Translations under genes and position numbers: made by a program
NCBI GenBank assembly: GCA_022925895.1
Contig: JAKSYS010000574.1
Span: 1 to 41,159 of the forward strand
Direction: 5' to 3'
Length of the DNA stretch: 41,159 bases
Source of the DNA: Fragilaria crotonensis
Lineage: Eukaryota; Bacillariophyta; Fragilariophyceae; Fragilariales; Fragilariaceae
In this document: positions 20,601 to 32,561 of the stretch, one piece after another
Layout: each line of letters starts with the position of its first letter
Numbering within the stretch: position 1 is the first letter of the stretch
The notes under the pieces: generated by a model
The model's database searches: none
Seen by the model: the letters and a program-made list of their open reading frames with translations, nothing else
What the model was told of the DNA's origin: nothing

Positions 20601-23600
20601 GGACAAAGATGTTTGCTCGTCGTCCGAAATGAAGGACCCCATGTCTTTACTTGAGTCGATAGAGGACTTGAACACAGCATCAAATAGTTTGAATTCTTCT
20701 TCCGACTCCAACGAGTCGAAGAACGTCGATCCACCAAAGACAAAAAAGGCTAACTCGATGCATACTGCCAATGCCTCGTTGGACCGTACCGAATTCGCTT
20801 GCGCAATAGCAACTTCATTATCGACTTGCAGTAACAATCGGGACGATCCTGACCTGTCTATGCATTCCTCACTGATCCCCTCGTAGCAGTTCTTCAAGTC
20901 GTCAAAATGCTCGATTCCAAAGGCTAAAGCTGTGAGGAGAATAAGAATTGGTCTGAGAAGATTCCTCTGGATTTTATCACTGCCAATCAACTCCGTATTA
21001 GATTGTGATAGGCCCAGTGCAAATTCCGTGCCGGCACCACCAAGTTGTGTTATTGGCTCAGTACGGGGTCTCGCTTCGGCAACCTTTGCAACCTTCTTGG
21101 TAACATCTTTCCCTTTCGACTTAACCTGCTTGGTTTTCACACAACTCTTGAACACATCAAGCAAAGCTTCACCGAGTGCCAGGATGCTTTCGGTATCGTT
21201 TACTTTTACTTCCAGAGCAGCGATAGCTGCATTGCCAATAGCTTTAGGACAATCGTCAATGGGCAACAGTGACCAAATACACTTTGCCACTTCAGCGGCA
21301 CAGCCACATCCTACCTCAACAGGGGGGAGAGGGGGCAATGGGTAAACAGTGATAACGGGCAGACGACGACCTTCATCCGGAAACTCGAATTCGTAAGTAA
21401 ACTTTTCCCAAATCCACTCATCGATTACTATAACAGGAGGACCAGGGCAGCTCCGTTGGTAGGGAATGCGGATTGAGTAGGGCTCAACGTCACGTCAGAC
21501 GATACTCCACAACAAGTCAGCTCCCCCGATGCAAGGATCGGGTTCTCCGTCAAGCCTAGGTCCCCAATTGGCCATCTTTTCGACCTTGACAGGGTAGTAC
21601 ACTGTTGAGTTCGCGGGAAGTCTACCCATCGAGCTATTGAGCAGCGGGACAAACTGGAGACCATTGGTAGCTGGTAAATTGAGAAAAAGATTGTCAGCAG
21701 CAATAAACCCATAATTGGTAATCTTGAAGTTGATTTGTGACTCGCCGGGGATTAAGGCGTCCACGTTGATTTCATTTGGCTCGACCACAATGACAGGTGC
21801 CGGAACGAAGTTTGTGAAATCGCTCTCAATTATAACTTCGTACTCCTCTTCAAGTGAGATCTTGTTGACACTCCAACTGTACGAAACAACTTGCAATGGG
21901 AGGAAGGCATGAATTACCGTATCGACGCCGCTTACTTCAACCAACTTCCTGAATTCCCCATGCTTGTCAGCAGTTGCTCTAATTTCGTACAACCCCCTTG
22001 GCACGTTCGCAAACTTCACTGTACCAGTCGCATTTGCAGCTTGCTGAAATGTCTCCAAGGTCACTGCATTCTTTATGGTCACGCTTGATGTATTAAGGGG
22101 TCGCTTACTCTCCGTATGAAAGGTTGCTTCATCTTCAGTGACGACAATAAGGTTTCCAACAAGGTCGCTGACAACCTCGATTCGAAAGTCGACGTTTAGA
22201 GAAGTAATCGCGGACTGAATGGAAAGGGAACCCATCCACGGCTGAAACGGCTCCGTTGCATTCGGGAGACTGGAAAGGAGAATAGTCACGCCTTGGCCAG
22301 GGACAATTGATGATATGAATGCATTGGACACGAGCTGCAACAAGTGAAAGTCGGGAGGCATAACCACCCGCAAGTCGCCCGTCGGGGCGCCGCCAGCATT
22401 CTTGAGGGTGATCTGAGCATTGGACCTTGCACCACGAGCTGCTTGGAGGACGATACTGGGAGGATTGGCCACCAGCTGGGGAGTGGGATTCCGAAATCGC
22501 ATAGATAACCTTCCAATTGCATATGCTGTCGTATTCGAATAAACTTCATAGTCGAAGTAAAATGTCCCGGGGAGACTTGCGACGACGTAAAGGTAGGCAA
22601 CGATCTCAGAGCCTGGCGATAGCACTGTCGAGTTCAGCTGAATATCGAGGCTCTTGATTTCCGCAGGAATTGGCGATCTTATGGAGACTGATAAATTGCC
22701 TAAAGTCACCTCGTCTGAGAGAGACTTAATCATGATTGATTCCTGAGTTTGCTGGAGTGTCAGTCCAATGACTCGTATGTTGCGCGGATTGAGGGTCATT
22801 CCAACGCGGCTGAAGCTCTGTTGAATCGTGTCATTCAGAAACCCCTTGGGCTGCCCCCCAAGATAAAATGTGCCGCCTTCTTCTTCAGAAACAGCAAATG
22901 GGACACGAACCATGCCGTCGCGTCCAGCAACGGCGGGTATCACTCGTTTGAATCCGTCTTTCATGACAAAGACCTCGACTTGACAGGAAGGAACTGCGCT
23001 TCGATTTTCTCGGAATCGGCAATATCCTTCGATCGGAATGACAGGCACTGGCGGGCCGCTTGAGATGACTTTGACCTCCGACTTAACCCCATCAATAATG
23101 TATTCAGACAGCACCTCAAGACGAAACGTGGAAGAGTCGCTGCCTGCGCTATTTTCGGCAAATATTGTCACGTCGTAGGCGTTGACGGGCGCCTTGACTG
23201 CTCGCCATTCAAGCAATCCAGAGGATGAATTCATGGATCCACCATCAAGGGGCGGGTTCGCATAAAATGACCAGGAAATCGGTGCATCTCCTTCTTCGAT
23301 TGTTGCCAAGTATGAAACCTTCTTCTTCACTTCGACTTGCAGGTTAGTAGCGGCTCTCACACGTGGTGGGACCACAGCGGTGTCGCACGATTCGCCACGA
23401 AAACCTGAGTCACATACGCACCTAGTGACAGTGCAGTAGCCGTTCACACAGAGGTCCCGTTTACAAACAATAAAGAACTCAAATGGCACGCTATTGAATG
23501 AAACCTGGTCTCCAATCGTAACCGAGAACATTACGACCGCATTGTAGCGTCCAATGACACCTGCGAGGTACGCGTCCGGAGCGACGCATTCCAATTCAGT

Positions 23601-26600
23601 GTTTGACTTGTACGTGCCATTCACTTTTATGTCCCCGAAAAGACATGACAGATCATCGGTGCTTGAATTTCCAAAATTGAAGCCATTGACACGAACAACG
23701 AATCCTCCAGTCCCGATTCCACCACTTGGAAACAAGCTGTCGATGGCAACAAGAGGAAGACAATCCTCTGTGAAAGTGCCCGGCGGGCACTTCTTTGGTG
23801 GGGCAACATGGAAAGGCTGGCTGGTTCCGAGGATACGCAGCGGATTGGAATCAGTCACCGCCATGACCACCTGGTAAGTCGTGTCCAAGGCTGGCAAATC
23901 CATGGTAGACACCAGAATGGTTCCCGTATTTCCTGTGGATGTCAACATAACTTGCGTGGCGGAATAAGACGTGTAGTTTTGGACGCCTTGTGGAAAGAGG
24001 CCAACCGAAGCAAAGCCACTCTCCACGTCGACAGTAGCGTTCATGGTGTAGGTAACTTCAACAAATTGCCCCTCAAAGTAAAAGGATTTATCCGTCAACA
24101 AATAAGCAGGATTCGGGACGACATAAATGGAGTCACTCACTCCCAAGATACGCAATGGACTGGTACCTACAACGGCCATCACTGCTCTGTACCCCGAGGA
24201 GATTGATGGAATGCTTCTTGACGGCAAAGAGACAGTTCCTGTATAATCTGAAGACCAGGTTGTACGCTGCGAATATCCTTGGGAAAGAGAGAAGTCATGG
24301 ACGTCGTCAAGCATTAAGGCTATCCATGCAAAGCCATTTTGCAAAGTGTTCGCATCTTGAGATAAGGTATACGTCACCTCAATCATTTCTCCATCATAGT
24401 ACTGAAATTTAGAAGAAGTCAAATTTGCCGAATTGGGGAGAAGATCGAAGGCGTCGCTCACTCCCAAAATACGCAGGGGATCCGAGTCACGGATGGCCAT
24501 CACAGCCTTGTATTTCGAGCTCGAAGCAGGCAAATCTTTGCTCGAAAAGGCGAAGGTTCCAATGCTGCCCGCTGACCAGTACGCAGGTTCAGACAATGCC
24601 TGAGAAAGAGAGAAGTTCTGAACCTCTTGAGGATACAAAGCGATCCAAGCAAAACTGGTCTCCAAGTTGACCACATCGAGACTCAAGGTAAACGACACAT
24701 CAATCAGTTCTCCGTCATAGTACTGGGCTTTTTCTGTGCTCAAAGAAGCCGAATTCTGCAGCACGTTGAAGGCGTCGCCAACTGCCAAGATTTGCAATGG
24801 GTCGGAACCTGATATGGCCATCACGGCTTCATACTTCGAGTTTAACCTCGGCAAGTTCCTGCTGGAGAATGTGATGGTTCCAGTTTTGCCCGTCATCCCG
24901 TATCCTCCGACATACTGAATCGCAACAGGAGGGAGCGAGTAGTCCGAGTTATTGTGAGGGAACAAGGCAACCCAAGCAAAACCACTTTCCATTTTTTCCA
25001 ACTCCTGACTCATGGTGAATGTCACCTCGATCAACTCCCCATCGTAGTATTCTGTGCTGTCAGTTGCCACGGAAGCAGCATTCTGTAGGACATCAAATGC
25101 GTTGCTAACACCCAAGATGCGCGAGGGGTCAGAACTTGTGATAACCATTACAAATTTGTACTTGGCATTTAAAGCCGGCAAGTTCCTGCTGGAGAATGAA
25201 ATAGTGCCAGTCTTGCCCGTCGACCAGTATCCTGTGGATTGCCAAGGAAGAAAGGGGGGCGGAGTAGTCAGACTCATTGAAGGCAAAAAGCCCAATCCTA
25301 GCGTAATTATCGACTGTGATGAATGAATCCTGACTCAAGGTGAAGGTCACATAGATCGATTCTCCGTCGAAGTAACGCGTGTTGTCAGTTGTCAGGGTGG
25401 CAGAATTTTCGAGGACGTCAAAGGAGTCGCTCACTCCCAGGATACGCGGAGGGTCGGAACCTGAGACGACCATCACGGCTTTGTACTTGTAGTTCAACAG
25501 TGGCAAGTCACTGCTCGAGAAGAAAATGGTGCCATTCTCGCTCGTCGTCGACCAGTATCCTACGAATTGAGTAGTCACAAGGGGAGCAGAGTAGTCCGAT
25601 TCGTTGAAGGCAAACAGCCCAATCCAAGCGAATTCAAAGTCTGTGATGACCGAATCCTGGCTCAAAGTGAACGTCACGTCGATCAATTCTTCTTCGTAGT
25701 ATTTTGTTTCGTCAGTTGTCAGGGTGGCAGAAATTTCCAGGACATCAATGGTGTCGCTCACTCCCAGGATGTGCGGAGGGTAGGAATCTGTAATGGCCAT
25801 CACGGCCTTGTACTTTGAGTTCAGTTCTGGCAATTCTTTGCTGTAGAACGAAACCTTTCCACTATTCTCTTCGAAAGTATATTCAACGTTTTGAAGGGCG
25901 GCAGGAGGGAGAGAGTAGTCTGAGACATTGTGAGCGAACAACCCGACCCAAGCAAAATTGTATTCCAGGTTGTCCGATTCTTCCCGAATCGTGTACGTGA
26001 CATCGATCACTTCTCCATCATAGTATTGCGTGTCGTCTGTTGTCAGCGCAGCAGAATTCGGGCATAACCTCAAAGGAGTCGCTGATCCCCAGGATGCGCA
26101 GAGGGTAGGAGCCTGAGACGGCCATCACGGCTTTGTACTTCGAGTTTAACCGCGGCAGGTTTCTGCTGGATATCAAAATGGTTCCAGTATTACCCGTCAT
26201 CCCATATCCTGCATATTGAAGGTTGAAAGGAGGGATAGAATAGTCTAAGACATTGTGAGCGAACAAACCGACCCAAGCATAGCCACCCTTCCTATTTTCC
26301 CCATCCTGGTTTAAGGTGTAGGTCACATCGATCAATTCACCTTCGTAGTATTTTGTTTCGTCAGTTGTCAGGGTGGCTGAAATTTTCAGGACATCAAAGG
26401 TGTCGCTCACTCCCAGGATGCGCGGAGGGTAGGAATCTGCGATGACCATGACGGCCTTGTACTTTGAGTTCAGTCCTGGCAAGTTTGTGCTGTAGAACAA
26501 AACCGTTCCACTATTCCCTGTCGACCTATATCCAACGTCTTGACGGGCGGCAGGAGGGAGAGAATAGTCTGAGACAGTGTGAGCGAACAACCCGACCCAA

Positions 26601-29038
26601 GCAAAATAGACCTCCATGTTGTCTGCATCCTGACTCAAGGTGAAGGTCACAGAGATCGAATTTCCGTCGAAGTAACGCGTGTTGTCAGTTGTCAGGGTGG
26701 CAGAATTTTCGAGGACGTCAAAGGAGTCGCTCATTCCCAGGATACGCGGAGGGTCGGAACCTGAGACGACCATCACGGCTTTGTACTTGTAGTTCAACTG
26801 TGGCAAGTTTCTGCTGGAAAACGAAATGGTGGTACTTTCGCTCGTCGTCGACCAGTATCCTACGAATTGAGTAGTCCCAAGGGGAGCAGAGTAGTCCGAT
26901 TCGTTGAAGGCAAACAGCCCAATCCGAGCGAATTCAAAGTCTGTGATGACCGAATCCTGGCTCAAAGTGAACGTCACATCGATTAATTCTCCTTCGTAGT
27001 ATTTTGTTTCGTCAGTTGTCAGGGTGGCAGAAATTTCCAGGACATCAAAGGAGTCGCTCACTCCCAGGATGTGCGGAGGGTAGGAATCTGTAATGGCCAT
27101 CACGGCCTTGTACTTTGAGTTCACTTCTGGCAAGCTTGTGGTGTATAATGAAATCGTTCCGCTATTGTTCGCAGGCGTATATTCAACGTATTGACGGGCG
27201 GCAGGAGGGAGAGAGTAGTCCGAGACATTGTGAGCGAACAACCCGACCCAAGCAAAATAGTCCTCAATGTTGTCTACATCTTGACTCAAGGTGAAGGTCA
27301 CATCAATCACTTCTCCGTCATAGTATTGCGTGTCGTCAGTTGTCAGCGCAGCAGAATTCGGCAGGATGTCGAAAGAGTCGCTCACTCCCAGGATACGCGG
27401 AGGGTCGGAATCAGTTATGGCCATAACGATTTTGTACTTGGAGTTCAGTTGTGGCAGGTTTCTGCTGGATAACGAAATGGTTCCAATATTACCCGCCATC
27501 GAATATCCTGCATATTGAAGGTTGAAAGGAGGGATAGAATAGTCTAAGACATTGTGAGCGAACAAACCGACCCAAGCAAATTCACAATTCATATATTCCG
27601 CATTCTCGTTTAAGGTGTAGGTCACATCGATCAATTCTCCTTCGTAGTATTTTGTTTCGTCAGTTGTCAGGGCGGCAGAATTGGTCATGATGTCAAAGGA
27701 GTCACTCACTCCCATGATGCGGGGAGGGACCGAGTCTACGATGACCATGACGGCCTTGTACTTTGAGTTCAGTCCTGGCAAGTTTGTGCTGGACAACGTT
27801 ATGGTTCCGGTATTAACCGTCACCCGGTACCGTATGTATCGAAGGGCGACCGGAGGTAGAGAGTAGTCTGTGACATTGTGGGCGAACAATCCAACCCAAA
27901 TGAAATCGGCCTCTATATTGTCGGAATCAGGACTCATGGTGAAAGTGACATCAATCCATTCTCCTTCGTAGTAGTGTGTTTTGGCAGTTGTCAAGGTGGC
28001 GGAATTCGCAATGACATCGAAAGAGGCGGTCACTCCGATAACACGAATTGGGTCTGAGTCACGGATAGCCATGACGGCTTTGTACTTGGAGTTCAAAACT
28101 GGTAGATTTCTGGTAGATAAAGTGATGGTGCCTGTTATGCTCCCAGTCCCGTCGTTTGCATATTGGATGGGACCAAGGGGAAGAGAGTAGTCAGAGACAT
28201 TGTTGGCGAACAAACCAATCCAAGCAAACCTGTCCTCCAGATTGTGCACATCCTCTCTCATGATGAAGGTAACTTCAATCACTACTCCCTCATAGTAGAG
28301 GATTTTGTCAGTTACCAGGACAGCAGAATCCTGCATGACATCAAAGGAATCGCTCACACCCAGGACATGAAGAGGTTCGGAATCTGCAATGGCCATCACA
28401 ACCTTGTACTTCGAGTTGACTGCAGGCAATAACCTCGTCGGGAATGTGACAGTGCTTGTCATTGTTCCATACTCGGTAGACGTGTAGATCGGACGTTTTG
28501 GTTTCGAATAGTTATACACGTCAAGAGGAAACACATCCATCCACGAATAGAAAACACCCTCCTTGACATTGTCCTGCGTCAATTCGTACGTTACTTGGAT
28601 CAACTCTCCATCGTAGTAGCTGGTCTTATCAGTGGTCAAAGCGGCTTGTGGAGCCGCTGCGTCGATAGAAACCTGAGTCTTCCTTGGAGTGAGAGACGTC
28701 GTCGTTGCCTCTAAAAGTCGGGAGGTAAACCCATTGCTGTCTCCTCCTTTCGTTTGAAGCGTTGTCACAAAGTTTGGATCGGAGGGTAGCAACATGTTGG
28801 ATTCCTTGTTAGCCTTGATGTGGTCTCTCTTATGATGGCTGGTGCCATCTTCGTCAGAGTTGGGATGGAGGAATACTCGTTTGCTGTCGGCGGCGGAAGA
28901 CATGGCTCCGCCTCCTCGGGTGCGACCTTCAGAAGAATGAAAGTCACCATGATTTCCAGAGGAGGCCCTCGAGATTGGAATCCCAAGGCCGAGTAGAGCA
29001 CTTACGAGGAGATGTCCGGCGATGAAACGTCGGACCAT
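16927..29038 (-). CDS. Giant secreted multidomain surface protein (about 4,000 residues, frame-broken)
   Basis: One gene is inferred because consecutive minus-strand frames continue the same domains. Start ATG 29038 (GCCATGG) encodes a signal peptide (MVRRFIAGHLLVSALLGLGI). In order: 15 repeats of about 108 residues (28645-23780); CPPGTF segment; TIG/IPT-like domain (about 23750-23480); six-cysteine EGF-like domain (CKRDLCVNGYC and CVCDSGFRGESC, 23470-23385); cadherin/Ig-like domain; long core with carboxypeptidase-regulatory-like segments (23080-21500); second core with NEKGLLIDFKII and LPDFLINKLPDIDLVPDTL (21430-19020); fibronectin type III (about 19010-18745); Pro/Thr-rich stalk; cysteine-rich end. 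Frame breaks lie at 26060-26062 (GGG run), 25256-25261 (G6 run), 21428-21500 (two shifts or a short intron) and 18113-18125 (5-nt duplication). The layout indicates an exported adhesin or extracellular-matrix protein; adhesion is inference. Confidence 0.75.
17795..18380 (-). repeat. 42-bp minisatellite coding a Pro/Thr-rich stalk, about 14 units
   Basis: Two alternating 14-residue units are encoded, PTPVPSTMHVPTLA and PTPVPSTVNGPALD. On the plus strand each shows CACAGGAGTTGGA followed by either GGGACATGCATAGTCGATGG or GGACCATTCACGGTCGATGG. A 5-nt tandem duplication near 18113-18125 shifts the frame in one unit. Flanking sequence out to about 18745 and 17690 is also Pro/Thr-rich but less regular. 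Such stalks are usually O-glycosylated spacers. Plus-strand frames over this array (17747-18545) are mirror images. Confidence 0.9.
23780..28645 (-). repeat. Array of 15 beta-sandwich-like protein repeats (about 325 bp each)
   Basis: Each unit follows LTTDxTxYYxGExIDVTFTL, then FAWVGLFAHNVSDYSLPP, then GTIxLSSRNLPxLNSKYKAV and PPRILGVSDSFDV. The start pattern YxxGExIxVxF followed by W(V/I)GLF resembles SKICH and related extracellular domains with a DWIGLF core; I make no firm family call. Units 1, 2 and 13-15 are diverged and the middle units are near-identical. Units 3-6 and 7-10 form two copies of a four-unit block offset by about 1.30 kb (for example GGGGAGCAGAGTAGTCCGAT at 26881 and 25581). 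Confidence 0.9.
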
Positions 29039-29231
29039 GGCTTAGATTAGATTGACACAACAAGGTTCCTGGTAGTAAAAAAAGATCGGATTATTTTATG
29101 ACCAAGGCAACATTTGTGTATCTTGGCAAGGGCACGATATTGAATTGGATATCAATCCAAACTCAGAATCCACGGTGGTTCGTTACGCGATATACAGTCG
29201 GAGAACAATTATGCGTAGGCTCGTTGTTAAA

Positions 29232-29280
29232 AATCCTCCTATCTAGGTAGGATACCACCCTCCTACCTTGGTAGGAGGGT
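29232..29280. repeat. Two adjacent palindromes upstream of the giant gene
   Basis: ACCCTCCTACC TT GGTAGGAGGGT (29257-29280) is a perfect 11-bp inverted repeat with a 2-base centre. The preceding ATCCTCCTATCTAGGTAGGAT (about 29233-29253) is a second, bulged inverted repeat using the same CCTACC/GGTAGG words, which recur at about 29290 and 29390. It lies about 220 bp upstream of the giant gene's ATG and could be regulatory, but the role is unknown. Confidence 0.7.
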
Positions 29281-29546
29281 TGTACATAGGATGGTAGGAT
29301 GGGGTCTCGAATATATCGAGCATTTAACATCAAATTCAAGGGAGGCAACGACTTTCATTGTTAAATGTTGGACGATGGTTTGCCGTCCTACCTTTATTTA
29401 GAGATTATCTATTAATCTGATTGGATGATAACAAAATGACGGAAGGATGCGAAACATTATGGGGTTGGCATCCTGTGATTATAAGGGCGATCATCTGTTG
29501 CAGTTCTGACGCTCTGAGGAGCGAATTGAATTCGGGACTAAAAAGA

Positions 29547-29643
29547 AGATGCTCGAGCGTATATTGCAGACCTACCCGACACATTCTCGTAAGTCTGCAG
29601 GCTCGAGCATCTGACTTCTGGCATCTGGCATCTGGCATCTGGC
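29547..29643. repeat. Nested 12-bp inverted repeat followed by four ATCTGGC units
   Basis: AGATGCTCGAGC (29547-29558) pairs with GCTCGAGCATCT (29601-29612). Inside, GCAGAC (29566-29571) pairs with GTCTGC (29593-29598). Directly after come four tandem ATCTGGC-type heptamers (about 29616-29643), and ATGCCAGAA about 10 bp further can pair back with TTCTGGCAT. Confidence 0.7.
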
Positions 29644-30128
29644 GCAAAATGCCAGAAAACAATACCATTATACTAATATCTTTTATTTAAATATATATAT
29701 CTAATTCACTTAGTTTCTTCTTATCACGAGTTCTGAGTTCTGAGTCCTCCGTTGTGATTGTATGCATATATGTCAAATGTACAGTATGGTACCTGGTACA
29801 CAGGTACTACTTGCGAAAATACATGGAGTCCAAGCACTAGCACTGTGCTCCGCTCACGGTTACTTCTTTCTATTTCGTGAATATACTGTGTTGTTGTACG
29901 CGACCTACAGTAGTAGAGCGATCCTTTGTTTTTATGAATTTGGTCTATGATGTACTTTTAAATAGTCGTATTCATCTTTTTTACTACTTGGAGTATACAA
30001 TTTAAAAAAAATTATGTTGGACCAGACTGGATATGCGCGGCCCAAGGCCGCGTTGATCTGGGCTACTGCTGGCGGAGTTTATTGTTGTGCTGGTAGTGTG
30101 GTTGTTTCAGTACTGTAGTATCGCCGGA

Positions 30129-30535
30129 ACTCATTGCTTCAGTGGTATCGGTACATACACTGTATGCCTACGGCAATGAGTACTAATAGTTTCGTCCGGC
30201 AATAGAGACGTTAAATGACTGGGACGACAATTGTCTGGCCGGGCTTTCCCTATCTGGGCTACGGCAGTATTTCGTCCGGACCGGTAGTATCGGTACTCAT
30301 TGCTTCAGTAGTATCGGTACATACACTGTATGGCTACGGCAATGAGTACTAATAGTTTCGTCCGGCAACAGAGACGTTAAATGACAGGGACTACAATTGT
30401 CTGGCCGGGCGGGCTTTATTATGTAAAGTGAGTACTAATAGTTTCGTACGCCAATAGAGACGTTAAATGACTGGGACGACAATTGTCTGGCCGGGCTTTC
30501 CGTATCTGGGCTACGGCAGTATTTCGTCCGGACCG
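30129..30535. repeat. Three direct copies of a 110-165-bp sequence
   Basis: The core GAGTACTAATAGTTTCGT, then AGAGACGTTAAATGAC and ACAATTGTCTGGCCGGGC, occurs in copies at about 30129-30283, 30294-30410 (3' truncated) and 30428-30535 (5' truncated). GTACTCATTGC (30293-30303) and GCAATGAGTAC (30339-30349) form an inverted pair inside the second copy. Looks like a small non-coding interspersed or foldback repeat. Confidence 0.75.
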
Positions 30536-31108
30536 AAAAGAAAATCTTATTATGTAACCAGTCTGGCGGGCTGCCGTTGGCCGCGATTATTGCACGACGG
30601 TACTTGTACCTGGTAGAGGAGGTCTGGGCTAAGATCTATACCTAGAGTACGGAGTACTTGTACGACAGGTACGTACTACGTACTATTGATTCTGGACATG
30701 TAGTTTCCTACTGCAAAATTTGTACCACTTTATTAGCATTGGAATCTGGAATTCAAAATACATTTTCCAGTATTTCTAGACAGATCGAACAAACTGGATA
30801 TGGCATTAACGGAGTACTTGTACATAAAATTGTTGTCCGTTCTACACAACGATTCGTACCACGTTATACAATATACATTTCTGGACACAGTGTAAAAATG
30901 TTTTCATGTAGATTTCTACTGAAAAATTTGTACCATGTACTTTTCTACCGCAAATGCTACGTCAGTACGTGGATTAAAAAATAAATATATACGATTACTT
31001 TTGAAAATACAGTACGACAATATCTGAGTTATTTTATTATTATATAATTAAAGTAATAGAGACACTTTCATGTCGGTCCTGTTTTGTTGAAACAAATGGC
31101 GGGTGGAA

Positions 31109-32561
31109 TCACCGCAAAAGGCCGAGACAGGTGGAGACCCGAATCCAGATGAGGAAAATCGTTGCGACAGAGGGCCTCCATGAGCAACAATGGCAATTCC
31201 TCGGGCTGTAGGCCAGGACTATGGGTTCATCTGCACCAGAAAAGGAAGATTCTGTAATTTGTGTTCCGGACGATAACAGTGTTCTCACCGAAGTGGTACT
31301 GCTACTGGTAGTGGCACTGGATACTGTTGTTGCGTCATCATGATCACGGTCGTTGTCATCATTGTCGTGTCTGAACATGCCTGGCAAGTGCGAAGGTGAG
31401 CGCTCCGTTGGAGACGATGCCTCGGAATCAAGGAGACGAGTCTGAAAGCTGTGCAAACGAATTGGCATACAGCAAGCTGGAAGAGTAGGCAAATCTTTGC
31501 GTTTCGACGATATGGCGAATCTATCCTCGTGCATCGCCACTAGAGTGATATCACTAGAGGATCGGGATACTGCGTTCCTTTTGTATCAAAGGATTATAAC
31601 TGGGATGCATCCTGTATGCAAGTACTGTTCTGGAGCACCGGCACCAGATACTGCTGGACATGGCACGATATCTTTTTATCATATGCGTCTATGTATACAC
31701 ATGGCGGAGGATGCATTTTGGGAACTACCAGTATCTGTATCCTTGGCAGGAGAAGGTCGTGGATTGCTACAGTGCATTGAGTCATTGACGTCTATCAATG
31801 ATTCCAAATCCCATGAGCCACGAGTAGAAATGGCTCGCACAGAAAGTTTTGAGTCCCTGTCACATGCTGTCCTCGCAACATTGCTTCCTTTTTCTAGATT
31901 GTTGCATTCGACGAGAAAGTTTTGGACAAAGAGTCAAGTCTCATACCATTACTCCCCATTTTGGCATTGTTTCAATAATAACTCGACAGTCGGACCCAAA
32001 CACTATCCTCACGGCCGGCCCCCCTCCAGGATGTGAACGAGCGAGCATCCCAAGAAAACAATACTCGGAATCCTGGATCCGGATCGCAACAAGCTCAGCA
32101 TTATAATCCGTAGTACGAAGCGAAGCAGATTCGTGCATTGAGATGGTCGTGGCAGCGATATACATAAAGAACACGTCTTGCGCATCAGAAAAGCTGGAGG
32201 TCATGAGATTTCTCGGTTTATTCGATGGAACGTATCTTGAACAAAGACCATCATGGCCACTTATGGGCCAATCGACGAAAACTGGAACCAATGTCGCGTG
32301 TTACGTGGCACGATGCGGAGAAGGAAGCGGTTTCATAGATGTTCATTCAAGTACATGGTACATTGTGCACCCGGATCAACACACTCCACCAGCGTTTATT
32401 GGCGAAACCCTATAACAATATGTCATGTTCCAAGTGCGATATCGTTGCTCAAAGAGATGACGGCACACAGCACACGCCATGCGAGAGGTAACGAAACGAA
32501 CATCTTGCCAATTGCTGCAGCCCAGTACCGTACTGTGATCGAAGATGTGTTGGTGTGCCAT
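31109..32561 (-). pseudogene. Unrecognised minus-strand coding region, several frame changes
   Basis: No family recognised. Protein-like pieces lie in series: 32561-32376 (starts ATG, MAHQHIFDHSTVLGCSNW), 32291-31941 (ISMHESASLRTTDYNAELVA, then VRIVFGSDCRVIIETMPKWG), about 31930-31690 (LFVQNFLVECNNLEKGSNVA, then RGSWDLESLIDVNDSMHC) and about 31570-31109 (RNAVSRSSSDITLVAMHEDR, then an Asp-rich HDNDDNDRDHDD and a hydrophobic end). The pieces sit in different frames, with frame changes near 31930 and 31580 and no clear splice signals. It is either a decayed gene, a multi-exon gene, or one with base errors. Plus-strand frames over the same DNA (31497-32036, 32143-32415) are the alternative and look less protein-like. 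Confidence 0.35.

Larger units (their letters stand above)
29039..31108. other. Intergenic region with several inverted and direct repeats
   Basis: The upstream flank of the giant gene is followed by A/T-rich, GTAC-rich DNA. It contains the palindromes at 29232-29280, the nested inverted repeat at 29547-29612 with an ATCTGGC run, and the three-copy direct repeat at 30129-30535. Open frames (29762-29950, 30658-30984) are short, of odd composition and lack motifs. No gene is supported. Confidence 0.65.

Noticed and set aside
19585-28432. Plus-strand frames of 60-130 codons opposite the giant gene
   Set aside because: They repeat with the domain period (for example CRTWSxGWQNF-like strings) and are antisense shadows.
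31497-32036. Plus-strand gene of 179 codons
   Set aside because: No motif or good start context, and the minus strand over the same DNA is more protein-like, although I could not settle this fully.
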